Shown piece by piece: positions 52,895 to 62,197 of a DNA stretch of 64,000 nt (its first letter is position 1; each line of letters begins with the position of its first letter). The position numbers and the translations under genes were made by a program. The stretch comes from Caballeronia sordidicola (GTDB taxonomy: Bacteria; Pseudomonadota; Gammaproteobacteria; Burkholderiales; Burkholderiaceae). The stretch spans positions 282,342 to 346,341 of the forward strand of contig NZ_JNFG01000201.1 of assembly GCF_000729995.1 (NCBI RefSeq), given 5' to 3'. Under the pieces are notes generated by a model, which did no database searches, was not told the DNA's origin, and saw only the letters and a program-made list of their open reading frames with translations.

Positions 52895-54211
52895 CTAGCA
52901 GGGCACTGCGATGTCGGGTGATCTGCTGGCGACAGGTTGCCGGTAGCCCAACAATACGCCGAGCAGGCTGAAAGCGGCCGCGAACATCACATAGAACGCG
53001 GGCGCCATTGCCGTGCCGGTCTTGGCGATCAGCCAGGTCAGAATCAGCGAGGCGAAGCCGCCGAACGTCATGACCGCGAGGTTGTACGCCACGGACAAGC
53101 CCGTCGACAATACTTTCGTCGGAAACGTTTCGGAGAGCGCGGCGAGAATCGGACCCGTGTAGATCGCAATCAGCACGCCAAATACGGCCTGAAAGATGCA
53201 TAGCGTGGCAAGCGACGGGGATGACACGATCATTGCGAACATCGGCCACGCGAGCAGGAGCATGGCTGCCGCGGAACACGCCAGGAGCCATTTCCGGCCG
53301 ATCTTGTCGGACCACCAGCCCGTGATTGGCGAGCAAACCGTAATCACCACGCCACCCACCATCGCGGCAATGAAGGAAGCCGACTGCTGCAGCTTGAGCA
53401 CCTTGACCGAGAACGTCGGCATGTAGAAGAGGATCACATAGATGCACACGGTCCACAGCACGACCATTGCGAAGCTCGCGAACGTCTGCCGCGGATAGTC
53501 GCGTAGCACGTCGACAAGCGGAGTCTTGGACTTGTCAGTGGCATTGAGAAAGACCGGCGTTTCCTCAAGGTTGCGACGGATGAAAAACCCGATCGGTCCG
53601 ATCAGCAAACCGGAGAGAAACGGAATTCTCCATCCCCAGCTTTCGACATCCTGCACCGACAGTCCGAGCGTGATACCTGTGCCGAAACATGCCCCGAGCA
53701 GCACGGCGAAGCCGATGCTCGTCTGGATCCAGCTTGAGTAGTAGGCTTTCTTTCCCTTCGGAGCGTGTTCGGTCAGGAACGCGGTTGCCGTGCCCATTTC
53801 CCCGCCGGCGGAAAATCCCTGCAACAGCCGTGCAACCACAATCAGGCAAGGCGCGGCGACGCCGATCTGCGAGTACGTTGGGGCAAGGCCGATCAGCGCG
53901 GTGCCCGCGCACATCAATAGAATGGTCAGTGACAGTGCCGCCTTGCGGCCGGCCCGATCCGCGTAAATGCCGATCAGAATGCCGCCGAACGGACGGACCA
54001 GAAAGCCGACGCCGAAGGTTGCAACGGACAGCATCAACGAACTCAGGTCGTTGCCGGTAGGGAAAAAAAGCTTGGCGATAGTAATGGCAAAAAAGCCGTA
54101 CACCATGAAGTCGAACCATTCGAAGCCATTGCCCAGTACGGTCGCAACAATGGCGCGTCGCCGGATTGCCCGGACCTCGTCGTAGGTTGCCGTCAGATCT
54201 ACCGTGTTCAT
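52895..54211 (-). CDS. MFS transporter, metabolite:H+ symporter (MHS) family
   Basis: This 438-residue carrier has twelve helices and the MHS patterns GNGFEWFDFMVYGFFAITIA, FGVGFLVRPFGGILIGIYAD with RAGRKAAL, and LLQGFSAGGEMGTATAFLTE, as in proline/betaine, shikimate and ketoglutarate symporters. GGAGTGGAG precedes the ATG at 54211; the frame extends to 54313 without a site. It is the first gene of the minus-strand unit with the PucR regulator, divergent from the amidohydrolase gene across a region with a notable inverted repeat. Confidence 0.92.
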   Translation of the reverse strand: MNTVDLTATYDEVRAIRRRAIVATVLGNGFEWFDFMVYGFFAITIAKLFFPTGNDLSSLMLSVATFGVGFLVRPFGGILIGIYADRAGRKAALSLTILLMCAGTALIGLAPTYSQIGVAAPCLIVVARLLQGFSAGGEMGTATAFLTEHAPKGKKAYYSSWIQTSIGFAVLLGACFGTGITLGLSVQDVESWGWRIPFLSGLLIGPIGFFIRRNLEETPVFLNATDKSKTPLVDVLRDYPRQTFASFAMVVLWTVCIYVILFYMPTFSVKVLKLQQSASFIAAMVGGVVITVCSPITGWWSDKIGRKWLLACSAAAMLLLAWPMFAMIVSSPSLATLCIFQAVFGVLIAIYTGPILAALSETFPTKVLSTGLSVAYNLAVMTFGGFASLILTWLIAKTGTAMAPAFYVMFAAAFSLLGVLLGYRQPVASRSPDIAVPC

Positions 54212-54351
54212 CTCCACTCCTGATGCATGCGTGTGACTTCGTCCATGAGGTCGAACGCGCGGAATGTCCGTGCGCTCCCTGTTAGTCATTGGACTCAGCC
54301 ACAATTCGCACAACTACCCTCAAAACAACGCAATGAACACGGTCGGATTTG

Positions 54352-54414
54352 TATCAAACATAGAATAAGCGCCAGGAAAAAGGAAACTTTCTTGTGTGTT
54401 TTGTATGTTTGATA
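54352..54414. promoter_or_regulatory. Spaced 11-bp inverted repeat in divergent promoter
   Basis: TATCAAACATA (54352-54362) and TATGTTTGATA (54404-54414) are perfect inverted copies whose centres are 52 bp apart, about five helical turns. They lie between the MHS transporter and amidohydrolase genes and are good candidates for a regulator dimer pair, the PucR protein being the likely one. Confidence 0.6.
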
Positions 54415-54546
54415 GGTATCGCCTGATTTTTTGAATTCCTACCCTATGTGCGGGAAGAAAGTCTTCTGACATAGCATTCGAAAATCAGCCGCTCGCTGCG
54501 ATCAGGGTTTAACTGCTTGCGTCCGTGGCGGAAACCGGGAGGAACA

Positions 54547-56154
54547 ATGACGACGCCAAACATCACTGTTGAAGTCGGCGAAGAAATGGTTGCGGGCTTT
54601 GCAAGGAAGGGGCTCGGCCAAGTTCGTCCGTCCTCGTCGCGAGACCGTGGCGACGGCCCGTTTCGCAGGCTGGTCTTGCGCGGCGCAACGGTTATCGACG
54701 GCACCGGTGCGCCCCCTTGGGGACCCGCCGATATCGTCATTGAAGGCGACCGGATCACGGAAATTGCAGCCGTAGGCGTGCCCGGACTTCCTATTAACGG
54801 CCAACGCCGGCCTGCCGTGGGCGACCACGAGATCGACTGCACGGGCAAGTTCGTGACGCCGGGATTCATTGACTGTCACGCACATATCGGCACCCCGTTT
54901 CATGCGGAAAACGGCGAGATGATGCCCGCGGATTACGTGTACAAGCTTTGGCTTGCCCATGGTGTGACGTCGGTGCGCGAGGCAGGCTGCATGAACGGCC
55001 TCGCATGGACCTGTGAGCAGAAGGCCGCGGCCGACGCCAATCGCATTGCGGCGCCGCACCTGTACCCGTACGTCTATTTTCCGGCGGTCAACGACTACCT
55101 CAAGACAATCTACAGTCCCGAAGAAGGGCGGCAATGGCTGAGAAGAGTCAGTGAGAAAGGCGCAAAGGGCGTGAAGTTTTTCGGGGCGCCGCCGGCGATC
55201 ATGCAAGCGGCTCTGGACGAGTGCAAGCTGCTCGGGTTGCGCACGTGTTGCCATCATGCGCAGCTCTCGGTAGGCCGGATGAACGCGCTCAAGACCGCGC
55301 AATGGGGGCTGACAAGCACCGAGCACGCGTATGGCTTGCCGGAGGCGCTGTTCGAAGGCAGGACGCTGCAAACGATTGGAGACGACTACAACTATAACGA
55401 CGAGTACCTGAGATTCTCAACGGCCGGCCAGACGTTCCTCCAGGCGGCGAAGCCTGGGAGTCAGAAGTGGAATGACGTGCTGGATGCATTCCTGGCCGTT
55501 GGCCATACCTTCGTCCCCACGATGAACGTGTATGACGGCAACCGGGATCTCATGCGTGCGCGCAGGGCTGAATGGCACGATGCGTATACCGACAACACCA
55601 CGTGGAAATATTTTCAGCCGCAGCGCGGCGGTCACGGTGCTTATTTCTATCGGTGGTCGGTCACGAACGAAGTCGAGTGGCGCGAGAGCTTTCGTCTCCT
55701 GATGCAGTTCCTCAACGAGTACAAGAACAGGGGCGGGCGCGTATGTCCGGGCAGCGACTCAGGATTCATGTTCCAGATCTACGGGTTCGGTTATGTCCGG
55801 GAACTCGAACTGTTTCAGGAGGCAGGATTTTCGCCGCTGGAAGTGTTGCGCGCGGCTACGGCTCAATCTGCCGAATTGCTGGGCATAGAAGACGAGACCG
55901 GCACGCTCGAAGTCGGTCGCTGTGCGGACATTCTCGTGCATGACCAGAACCCTTTGACCGATTTCAAGTTGCTTTACGGAACCGGCGCCTTGCGGCTGAA
56001 CGACGAGTCGCGCTCCCTGGAACAAAAGCGCTCGATCGAACTGACCATCAAAGGCGGTGTGGTGTTTGCGGCCGAGGCGCTATTAGCAGATGTACGCGCG
56101 ATGGTATCGGCTACCTGGCCTGATGATGAGACACCGTTCGGACGAAAGGCATGA
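54547..56154 (+). CDS. Metal-dependent amidohydrolase
   Basis: This 535-residue enzyme belongs to the amidohydrolase superfamily (imidazolonepropionase/prolidase-like branch). Residues 40-105 form the beta-sandwich (LVLRGATVIDGTGAPPWGPA). The metal pair is His111 and His113 in GFIDCHAHIGT; a conserved lysine lies in GAKGVKFFG; further ligands are in RTCCHHAQLS and STEHAYGLP, and the aspartate is in VCPGSDSGFM. The C-terminal GTLEVGRCADILVHDQNPL closes the sandwich. GGGAGGAA precedes the ATG. Its stop region overlaps a CobW-type GTPase gene, which may insert or supply its metal. The substrate is unknown. Confidence 0.9.
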   Translation: MTTPNITVEVGEEMVAGFARKGLGQVRPSSSRDRGDGPFRRLVLRGATVIDGTGAPPWGPADIVIEGDRITEIAAVGVPGLPINGQRRPAVGDHEIDCTGKFVTPGFIDCHAHIGTPFHAENGEMMPADYVYKLWLAHGVTSVREAGCMNGLAWTCEQKAAADANRIAAPHLYPYVYFPAVNDYLKTIYSPEEGRQWLRRVSEKGAKGVKFFGAPPAIMQAALDECKLLGLRTCCHHAQLSVGRMNALKTAQWGLTSTEHAYGLPEALFEGRTLQTIGDDYNYNDEYLRFSTAGQTFLQAAKPGSQKWNDVLDAFLAVGHTFVPTMNVYDGNRDLMRARRAEWHDAYTDNTTWKYFQPQRGGHGAYFYRWSVTNEVEWRESFRLLMQFLNEYKNRGGRVCPGSDSGFMFQIYGFGYVRELELFQEAGFSPLEVLRAATAQSAELLGIEDETGTLEVGRCADILVHDQNPLTDFKLLYGTGALRLNDESRSLEQKRSIELTIKGGVVFAAEALLADVRAMVSATWPDDETPFGRKA

Positions 56155-57167
56155 ATATGGCCTGCACGCAATTTGTCATCCTCGCCGGAATTCTGGGAAG
56201 CGGCAAGACGTCGTTGCTCGAAGCGTTGCTTGACGCGGGTAGCGGTGCATCGACAGCCGTGATCGTGAACGAGGTGGGTGCGATCAACATCGATGGGGCA
56301 GTGCTTTCGGAGTCGGCCCGTGGCATGACGATGGCAACCCTCAGCAACGGTTGCGTATGTTGTTCACTGACTGATGATCTGGTAACGACAGTTGAAGAGC
56401 TGGTCGCCTTGCGCTCGGAGGAGGGCAAAGAGCCTTTTGAGCGCATAGTTCTGGAATGCAGCGGGTTGTCGCGGCCTGGGGCCGTCATGCGTTCGCTGGA
56501 ACAGCTCGCGAAGTTTCGGTTCCGGCTGCATATCGTGGCTACTTACGACTGTAGCCGCCCGCCGCTCGACAGCGATTTCGAAGATGCCTCCGCGCAGCTT
56601 ACCGCCGCGCATACAGTGGTGCTGACCAAGATCGATCTTGTCAGTGCTGAGCGGCGCGCGCAGGCACGCGGTGTGGTTGCGGGCGTCAATCCGTTGGCGC
56701 GTATTGTCGATGAGTTTTCTTCATCGATCCGGGCGCGCGAGGCCTTTGCTGAGGTGGATACCTCGGTGTCACCGCGGATCGTGGTCAGTGAACCAACGCG
56801 CGTCGGGGAGGCCTTGCTCCATCCTCGCGTTCGCGTGTTCCGCGCCCGGTTTACGCAGAAACCAAACTGGGAAGATGTTCTTGAGTGGCTCGAAAATATC
56901 ACCGGTATGACCGGTGATCGACTGCTGCGCATGAAGGCGATCGTCGCCGGCCCTCATGGCTCCGAGCGCGTTTTGCTTCAGAGCGTAGGAACGACATTTG
57001 CCGCGCCCAGACGCCTTGCGTCGACATCGTTTGATGACCTTGCAGCGGTCTTTATTGTTCGCGATTGCGCGATGGTGGAATTGCAACAGGTCGAAGGCGC
57101 TTTGGGCGTAACGTGGACGGCGCTGCAGCGGGAGTTGCCCGATGTCAGTGCCGTTCACGTCGCCTGA
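56151..57167 (+). CDS. CobW/G3E-family GTPase metallochaperone
   Basis: This 338-residue P-loop GTPase has Walker A GILGSGKTS (residues 13-21), the metal-binding CxCC motif as Cys68-Val-Cys70-Cys71 in NGCVCCSL, the ECSGLSRPG segment, TKIDLV as nucleotide-specificity motif, and the CobW C-terminal domain (FRARFTQKPNWEDVLEWLEN). G3E GTPases deliver zinc, cobalt or nickel to target enzymes. The ATG at 56151 overlaps the end of the amidohydrolase gene (ATGA), so the amidohydrolase is the probable client. It ends 6 bp from the convergent sulfur operon. Confidence 0.92.
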   Translation: MNMACTQFVILAGILGSGKTSLLEALLDAGSGASTAVIVNEVGAINIDGAVLSESARGMTMATLSNGCVCCSLTDDLVTTVEELVALRSEEGKEPFERIVLECSGLSRPGAVMRSLEQLAKFRFRLHIVATYDCSRPPLDSDFEDASAQLTAAHTVVLTKIDLVSAERRAQARGVVAGVNPLARIVDEFSSSIRAREAFAEVDTSVSPRIVVSEPTRVGEALLHPRVRVFRARFTQKPNWEDVLEWLENITGMTGDRLLRMKAIVAGPHGSERVLLQSVGTTFAAPRRLASTSFDDLAAVFIVRDCAMVELQQVEGALGVTWTALQRELPDVSAVHVA

Positions 57168-57173
57168 TTTTCT

Positions 57174-58292
57174 TCAGTCCTGGACCGCTTCGAGTTCCTT
57201 CGAGTTCGCTTTGCTATCTTCATGCGCGACTGCCGCGTGCACCAGCGGTAACAGATCGCGGCCATAACCCAATGCATCTTCGAGCGGATCAAAACCACGG
57301 ATCAGGAACGTCGAGATGCCCAAACGGTAATACTCGATCAAAGCTTCCGTCACTTGTTCGGGCGTGCCGACCAGCGACGTGGAGTTGCCCGCCGCTTTTG
57401 TCAGCGCGGTGATGCCCGTCCACAGGCGCTTGTCCACCACGGTACCCTTTGCCGCTTCGGCAAGCAGACGCTGTGCACCGACATTCTTGGGTTCGGTCGG
57501 TCGACGTGTAAAGTTAGGATTGCTTTTCACCACCTCTGTTGCTCGCGCGAGGATCGATTCTGCGCGTGCCCATGCTGCATCTTCTGTTGAAGCGATGATC
57601 GGGCGCAGCGACAGGCTGAAGCGGATTGCGTTCTCACGGCCATACGGTTTGGCGGCGGCGCGCACCCGGGCGATGGTCTCGGCGACCTGCTGCAGCGACT
57701 CGCCCCACAGCGCGAATACGTCGGCATGCTTGCCCGCGACCTGGATTGCCGCTTCCGACGAACCGCCGAAATACACCGGCAGATGCGGCTTCTGTACCGG
57801 ACGAACCAGCGACCGGTGACTCTTCACGCGATAGAACGCACCTTCGTGATCGAACGGCGTTTCGCTTGTCCATGACCGCTTCACGACATCGAGATATTCA
57901 TCGGTGCGCTTGTAGCGGTCGTCGTGCTCGAGGAAGTCACCGTCGCGTTGTTGTTCGGTATCGTCGCCGCCGGAAATGATGTGCACGGCGGTGCGGCCCG
58001 CGCTGAAGTGATCGAGCGTGGCAAGTTGACGGGCGGCGAGCGTGGGCGCGACAAAGCCCGGCCGATGCGCAAGCAGGATACCCAGACGCTTCGTCTGTTG
58101 CGCGACGAACGACGCTATCTGGAAGCCGTCCGGCGACGCACTTGAATGAGCGATCAGCACGCGATCGAAACCACCGTATTCATGCGCTTGCGCGACCGCG
58201 GCAATGTACGGCGGATTGACCGCGGGTCCTTGCGGCAAGTGGATTTCACTTGATTCCTGATGGCTCACATAGCCGATGAATTCAACGCTCAT
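57174..58292 (-). CDS. SsuD-like FMNH2-dependent monooxygenase (LLM class), copy 2
   Basis: This 372-residue luciferase-like protein resembles alkanesulfonate monooxygenases, which release sulfite from sulfonates with reduced flavin. Landmarks are MSVEFIGYVSHQESSEIHLP, VLIAHSSASPDGFQIASFVA, LLAHRPGFVAPTLAARQLAT, the FSAGRTAVHIISGGDD loop and PVYFGGSSEAAIQVAGKHAD. GGGAG precedes the ATG at 58292, which overlaps the stop of the SfnB-like gene. It is the last gene of the six-gene operon and a paralogue of the enzyme encoded at 62805. Confidence 0.9.
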   Translation of the reverse strand: MSVEFIGYVSHQESSEIHLPQGPAVNPPYIAAVAQAHEYGGFDRVLIAHSSASPDGFQIASFVAQQTKRLGILLAHRPGFVAPTLAARQLATLDHFSAGRTAVHIISGGDDTEQQRDGDFLEHDDRYKRTDEYLDVVKRSWTSETPFDHEGAFYRVKSHRSLVRPVQKPHLPVYFGGSSEAAIQVAGKHADVFALWGESLQQVAETIARVRAAAKPYGRENAIRFSLSLRPIIASTEDAAWARAESILARATEVVKSNPNFTRRPTEPKNVGAQRLLAEAAKGTVVDKRLWTGITALTKAAGNSTSLVGTPEQVTEALIEYYRLGISTFLIRGFDPLEDALGYGRDLLPLVHAAVAHEDSKANSKELEAVQD

Positions 58293-59521
58293 AGTGGTGC
58301 TCCCTGAAGAGAAGATTTGGCTTGGTGCGAGGCGAACCCGGTGCGTCCGAATGCGCTGAGCAGTGCGTCGTTTTGCGGCGTATGAATGCGCGAGCACAGC
58401 ACGTCGCGATGATGGCGTTCGAGCGCATTGTTGCGGCTCAGCCCCGGATTGCCGCTTGCTTCGACCGCGAGTTCAACGGCGGTGATCGCGTTCTGCGTCA
58501 CGAGGTATTTGATGGCCGGTGCTTCATGCAACGGAATGTTGCCGTGCGAGCCGGCGTCCAGCAACACACGGTTGTTGAGCAGCAATGCATCGATACGGCC
58601 AAGCGTCTGCTGGAAACTGCCCAGGCTCGACAGCGGCGCACCCAGGTTGGCGGGTTTGCGATCCGTGCCCCATGATGCAAACCAGTCGCGCGCAGACCGG
58701 GCGACGGCGTCGTAGATCGACGAAAGCAGCACGTTCATCCACAGCGTGGTGAGCGGGTCCATGCCGCTCGCAGCGATCTCCGGAGAATTCAGGTCGACGG
58801 CATGAGCGGCAGGAACACGTACGTTCTCGAAGATCACTTCGTGACTGCCGGTTGCACGCATGCCGAGGTGATTCCACGGCTCGCCGAACCGAATGCCGGG
58901 TGTGTCGCGGTGCACAAGGAACGTCCCGACCCGCGGCGAAGTCTCGTCCGTGCGGCCCCAAACTGCGAACCATGTCAGGCCCGGACTGCCGGTCGAATAG
59001 ATCTTGCTGCCGTTGAGAATCCACGCGTCGCCGCTATCGGTCAGACGACCGATCGTGCCGGGCAAACCGCCGCGCGAGGGCGAACCCAACTCGGGCTCAA
59101 CACGCAGCGAGTTGATGAGCGCGCCGTTTTCCACGGCATCGCGCGCTACCTGTTCTTTCAACGCTTGCGGCCAGTTTGGATTGGCCTGCAGGCGCAGATG
59201 ATAAAGACACTGCATCACGAGGATCAGTGCCGTCGACGGTTCGCCGCGTGCAACCGCGCGTACCACCTTCAGGACTTGCGGGAGCGTCGCTTGCCGGCCG
59301 CCGAGCGTCTGCGGTACCGTCAACGCGAGCAAGCCGGCGCTTCTCAAACAGGCGAGATTATCGTGGGGAAAGATCGCATCACGATCCAGCGCTCCGGCGC
59401 TCGCCGAGAAATCCTGAGTGAGCGCGGCGAGCCATTGGTCGGCGGCAGCGCTGTCGAGATCGGCGAGGGCGTCGAGCGCAATCGGGTCCTGCAGGGCAGC
59501 GGGTGGATGCCGTACGGTCAT
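58289..59521 (-). CDS. Acyl-CoA-dehydrogenase-family flavoprotein, SfnB-like
   Basis: This 410-residue flavoprotein has the three-part acyl-CoA dehydrogenase fold: an N-terminal helical part with GLLALTVPQTLGGRQATLPQ, a central beta domain (NGSKIYSTGSPGLTWFAVWG, GMRATGSHEVIFENVRVPA) and a C-terminal helical part (VEASGNPGLSRNNALERHHR). The CoA-type catalytic glutamate is not evident, as in the SfnB/DszC group that works on sulfur compounds with reduced flavin. It overlaps the downstream monooxygenase gene by four bases and follows the sulfonate-binding-protein gene by 24 bp. Confidence 0.88.
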   Translation of the reverse strand: MTVRHPPAALQDPIALDALADLDSAAADQWLAALTQDFSASAGALDRDAIFPHDNLACLRSAGLLALTVPQTLGGRQATLPQVLKVVRAVARGEPSTALILVMQCLYHLRLQANPNWPQALKEQVARDAVENGALINSLRVEPELGSPSRGGLPGTIGRLTDSGDAWILNGSKIYSTGSPGLTWFAVWGRTDETSPRVGTFLVHRDTPGIRFGEPWNHLGMRATGSHEVIFENVRVPAAHAVDLNSPEIAASGMDPLTTLWMNVLLSSIYDAVARSARDWFASWGTDRKPANLGAPLSSLGSFQQTLGRIDALLLNNRVLLDAGSHGNIPLHEAPAIKYLVTQNAITAVELAVEASGNPGLSRNNALERHHRDVLCSRIHTPQNDALLSAFGRTGFASHQAKSSLQGAPL

Positions 59522-59545
59522 CGGAAGGTCCGTTATCTACGAGTG

Positions 59546-60481
59546 TTAATGCGCGGTGAACTGGGCGTCGAAACTCGGTGTTACGTCGAGCGTCGTCTTG
59601 ATCACGCCCGCTCGAACGTAGAGGTCGGCGGTGCGTTGCTGCTCGGCGATCACCTTGCTGTCGATCGTGATGGGCTTTAATTGCGCGCGCTGATAGACGA
59701 CCTTCAGCACATCGGCCGGCAGGTGCGTGACGCGTGACTGGATAGCCGCGACCTCGTCGGGATGCGACAGCGCCCATTGTTGACCGGCCGCTACGCGACG
59801 CACGAAGTCATCGATTTGCGCGCGCTTCGCCTTGAGCGACTCATCGGTCGCGGCCTGGAAGCTGAGTCCCGATGAAAGTCCCACACCATTCGCCACGCTG
59901 CGGTTGTTATCGCGCAATTCACCGAGCGCGACATACGGGTCCCATGTGGACCATGCATCGACGTTGCCCGACTCGAGCGCTGACTTGGCATCCGCGGGTT
60001 GCATGAACTCGAGCGTCACATCGGAGAGCTTGATGCCGGCACGCTCCAGCGTCGCGATGGCCAGGAAATGGCCGATGGAACCGCGCGTAGTCGCTATGCG
60101 TTTGCCTTTCAGATCGGCAGCGCTTTTGATGGGGGATCCGGCGGGCACGAGAATCGCGAGGTCGACCGGTTGCGAGCGGGTGGCCGCTACCGCGCGTACC
60201 CGCGCTCCGGCGGCGTAAGCAAAGATCAGCGGGGCGTCGCCGAGACCGCCTATATCGATTGCGCCTGCATTCAAGGCCTCGCCGAGCGGTTGCGCAGCGG
60301 GGAAATTGAACCACTCGATCTGGTACGGCACGTCTTTCAACTGACCGGATGCTTCGAGAATGCCGCGTGTCTGCAACTGCTGGTCACCGACTTTCAGAAC
60401 GGTTTCGGCGACCGAAGCAAGAGGACGCAGCGCGACGAATGCAGTCAGCGCGGCAATCAACAGGAGGCTGCGTCGTTTCAT
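59546..60481 (-). CDS. Aliphatic sulfonate-type ABC solute-binding protein
   Basis: This 311-residue periplasmic receptor has a signal peptide (MKRRSLLLIAALTAFVALRP...ASVAE) and the SsuA/TauA fold: VLKVGDQQLQTRGILEASGQ, IEWFNFPAAQPLGEALNAGA, IDIGGLGDAPLIFAYAAGAR and LKGKRIATTRGSIGHFLAIA. It should capture sulfonates or sulfate esters as a sulfur source. No permease or ATPase gene lies in the operon portion seen. It sits 126 bp after the rhodanese gene and before the SfnB-like gene. Confidence 0.9.
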   Translation of the reverse strand: MKRRSLLLIAALTAFVALRPLASVAETVLKVGDQQLQTRGILEASGQLKDVPYQIEWFNFPAAQPLGEALNAGAIDIGGLGDAPLIFAYAAGARVRAVAATRSQPVDLAILVPAGSPIKSAADLKGKRIATTRGSIGHFLAIATLERAGIKLSDVTLEFMQPADAKSALESGNVDAWSTWDPYVALGELRDNNRSVANGVGLSSGLSFQAATDESLKAKRAQIDDFVRRVAAGQQWALSHPDEVAAIQSRVTHLPADVLKVVYQRAQLKPITIDSKVIAEQQRTADLYVRAGVIKTTLDVTPSFDAQFTAH

Positions 60482-60607
60482 GAATCATCCATGCAGGAAA
60501 AAACATTCACGATACGATTCGCCGCGGCATTAGACAAACGCGTTGTTCTGCTTTGCTAATCGCCGGAGTTGGAATGACGCGGATAGGGACGTGTCAGACC
60601 TTTGACT

Positions 60608-62197
60608 TTAAATTACGAAGAAACCATGCGTGCCGTCACGTTCGAGTTGCGCGACGAGCCCGTACTCCCACTCAAGGTAGGCGTTCATTGCTTCGTGCGG
60701 CGCGTCGGTGCCTTCATACGGACGCCGATACCGGTCGATTCTCGGCGAAGCCAGGTGCGTTTCGCCCTTGGCAAGCGGCAAGCCTGCCGCGGTCCATGCA
60801 GCGGTGCCGCCTTCTAGCAACAGGACAGGCTTCGATGTGAGCGCCGCCACTTCCGGTCCGGCGAACGCGGCAAGCGCGCTTGATCCGCACGTGACCACAT
60901 ATTGTTTCGCGTCCGGCAGCGCGGGCAGGTCGAGCGCAAGCCGCGAGCGCACGGTCCACCATGCGCCGGGAATGTGGCCCTTCACATGGTTGGCGCTCGC
61001 CGTGAAGTCGAGCACGATGGTCTGGCTAGCGGGATCATCGAGCAGGGCGGCGAGGTCGTTCGCGGTGATCGTGGGCGTGGCTGCGGGCAGTGGTTTTGCG
61101 GCACGCCACGGGCCTCGTTCGATCAGGTCGGTGCCGGTTGTATCATCGATTACATACACGTCGATGTTCATCTGCGCGAGCCATGACGCCGTCATGTTGG
61201 CGCGTACGCCGTCGTCATCGAAGAGGACCACGCGGGCGCCGCGAACCGGCGCGAACATCTCCGTTTCCTGCACGAGCTGGCCGCCCGGCGCGCCTTGAAA
61301 ACCCGTTGCATGCGCGAGTTCGTATTCGGCCGGCGTGCGGACATCGAAGCGATACGTCGTGCGTTCCACGTCTTCCGCCCAGCCTTGCGCCTCCGTGAAC
61401 GTCGTGCGTTTCACGCCCGCGCGATCGGCTACGGACCGGGCTGATTCACGCGAAGCGGTGTCGGCACGGCCGTCGTCGGTGGCGAACTGCCGGGCGCTGC
61501 CATAGGCAAGTGACTGGCCCGCAAGCAGCCAGCCGATCGTGCCGTTACGCAACGCGGCCACCGGGTTCGGAATCCCGGCATTCACCAGCGACTGCGTGCC
61601 GATGATGCTGCGCGTACGCCCTGCGCAATTCACGATTACGCGTGTCTTGGGATCGGGCGCGAGTGCACGGGCACGCAGCACAAGTTCAGCGCCCGGCACG
61701 CTGATGCTGCCGGGGATGTTCATCGTCTGATATTCGTCGTAGCGGCGCGCGTCCAGCACGACCACGTCCTCGCCGCTTTTCAGCAACGCATCGACTGCTT
61801 CCGCCGATAACGCCGGCGTATGCCGCTTCGCTTCCACGAACTCGCCGAACGCCTTGCTGGGTACATTGACATCGCGGAACACTTCGCCGCCTGCACTTTC
61901 CCAGCCTTTCAGGCCGCCTTCGAACAACGCAACATCGGTATAGCCGAGTTCTTCGAACCGTCGTGCGGCGGGTTCCGCGAGACCTTCGCCGTCATCGAGC
62001 AAAACGATCGGCACGCTCTTGCGCGGCAGCTTCGTCAAGGCGTCGAGTTCGATCTTCGATAACGACAGGTTCGCTGCAAACAAGGGGTGACGCTGCGCGT
62101 GCGGATCTTCTTCGCGGACATCGAGGAAAGCAATCTCGCGCTTTGAAAGCAGGGCGTCGCGCACGTCGTTGAAGCTGCGCTGGGGGATGGCGCTCAT
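60608..62197 (-). CDS. Four-domain rhodanese-like sulfurtransferase
   Basis: This 529-residue protein contains four rhodanese-like domains in a row (about 5-110, 130-240, 265-370 and 375-480). Only the second and fourth have the sulfur-carrying cysteine (Cys191 in VNCAGRTRS, Cys437 in VVTCGSSAL). In the first and third the position is Asp (VLLDDGEGLA, VLFDDDGVRA), so those are structural or binding domains. It would move sulfane sulfur between thiosulfate or persulfides and acceptors. A tail of about 50 residues (HEAMNAYLEWEYGLVAQLER) follows. Its start overlaps the cysteine-dioxygenase stop by four bases. Confidence 0.92.
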   Translation of the reverse strand: MSAIPQRSFNDVRDALLSKREIAFLDVREEDPHAQRHPLFAANLSLSKIELDALTKLPRKSVPIVLLDDGEGLAEPAARRFEELGYTDVALFEGGLKGWESAGGEVFRDVNVPSKAFGEFVEAKRHTPALSAEAVDALLKSGEDVVVLDARRYDEYQTMNIPGSISVPGAELVLRARALAPDPKTRVIVNCAGRTRSIIGTQSLVNAGIPNPVAALRNGTIGWLLAGQSLAYGSARQFATDDGRADTASRESARSVADRAGVKRTTFTEAQGWAEDVERTTYRFDVRTPAEYELAHATGFQGAPGGQLVQETEMFAPVRGARVVLFDDDGVRANMTASWLAQMNIDVYVIDDTTGTDLIERGPWRAAKPLPAATPTITANDLAALLDDPASQTIVLDFTASANHVKGHIPGAWWTVRSRLALDLPALPDAKQYVVTCGSSALAAFAGPEVAALTSKPVLLLEGGTAAWTAAGLPLAKGETHLASPRIDRYRRPYEGTDAPHEAMNAYLEWEYGLVAQLERDGTHGFFVI

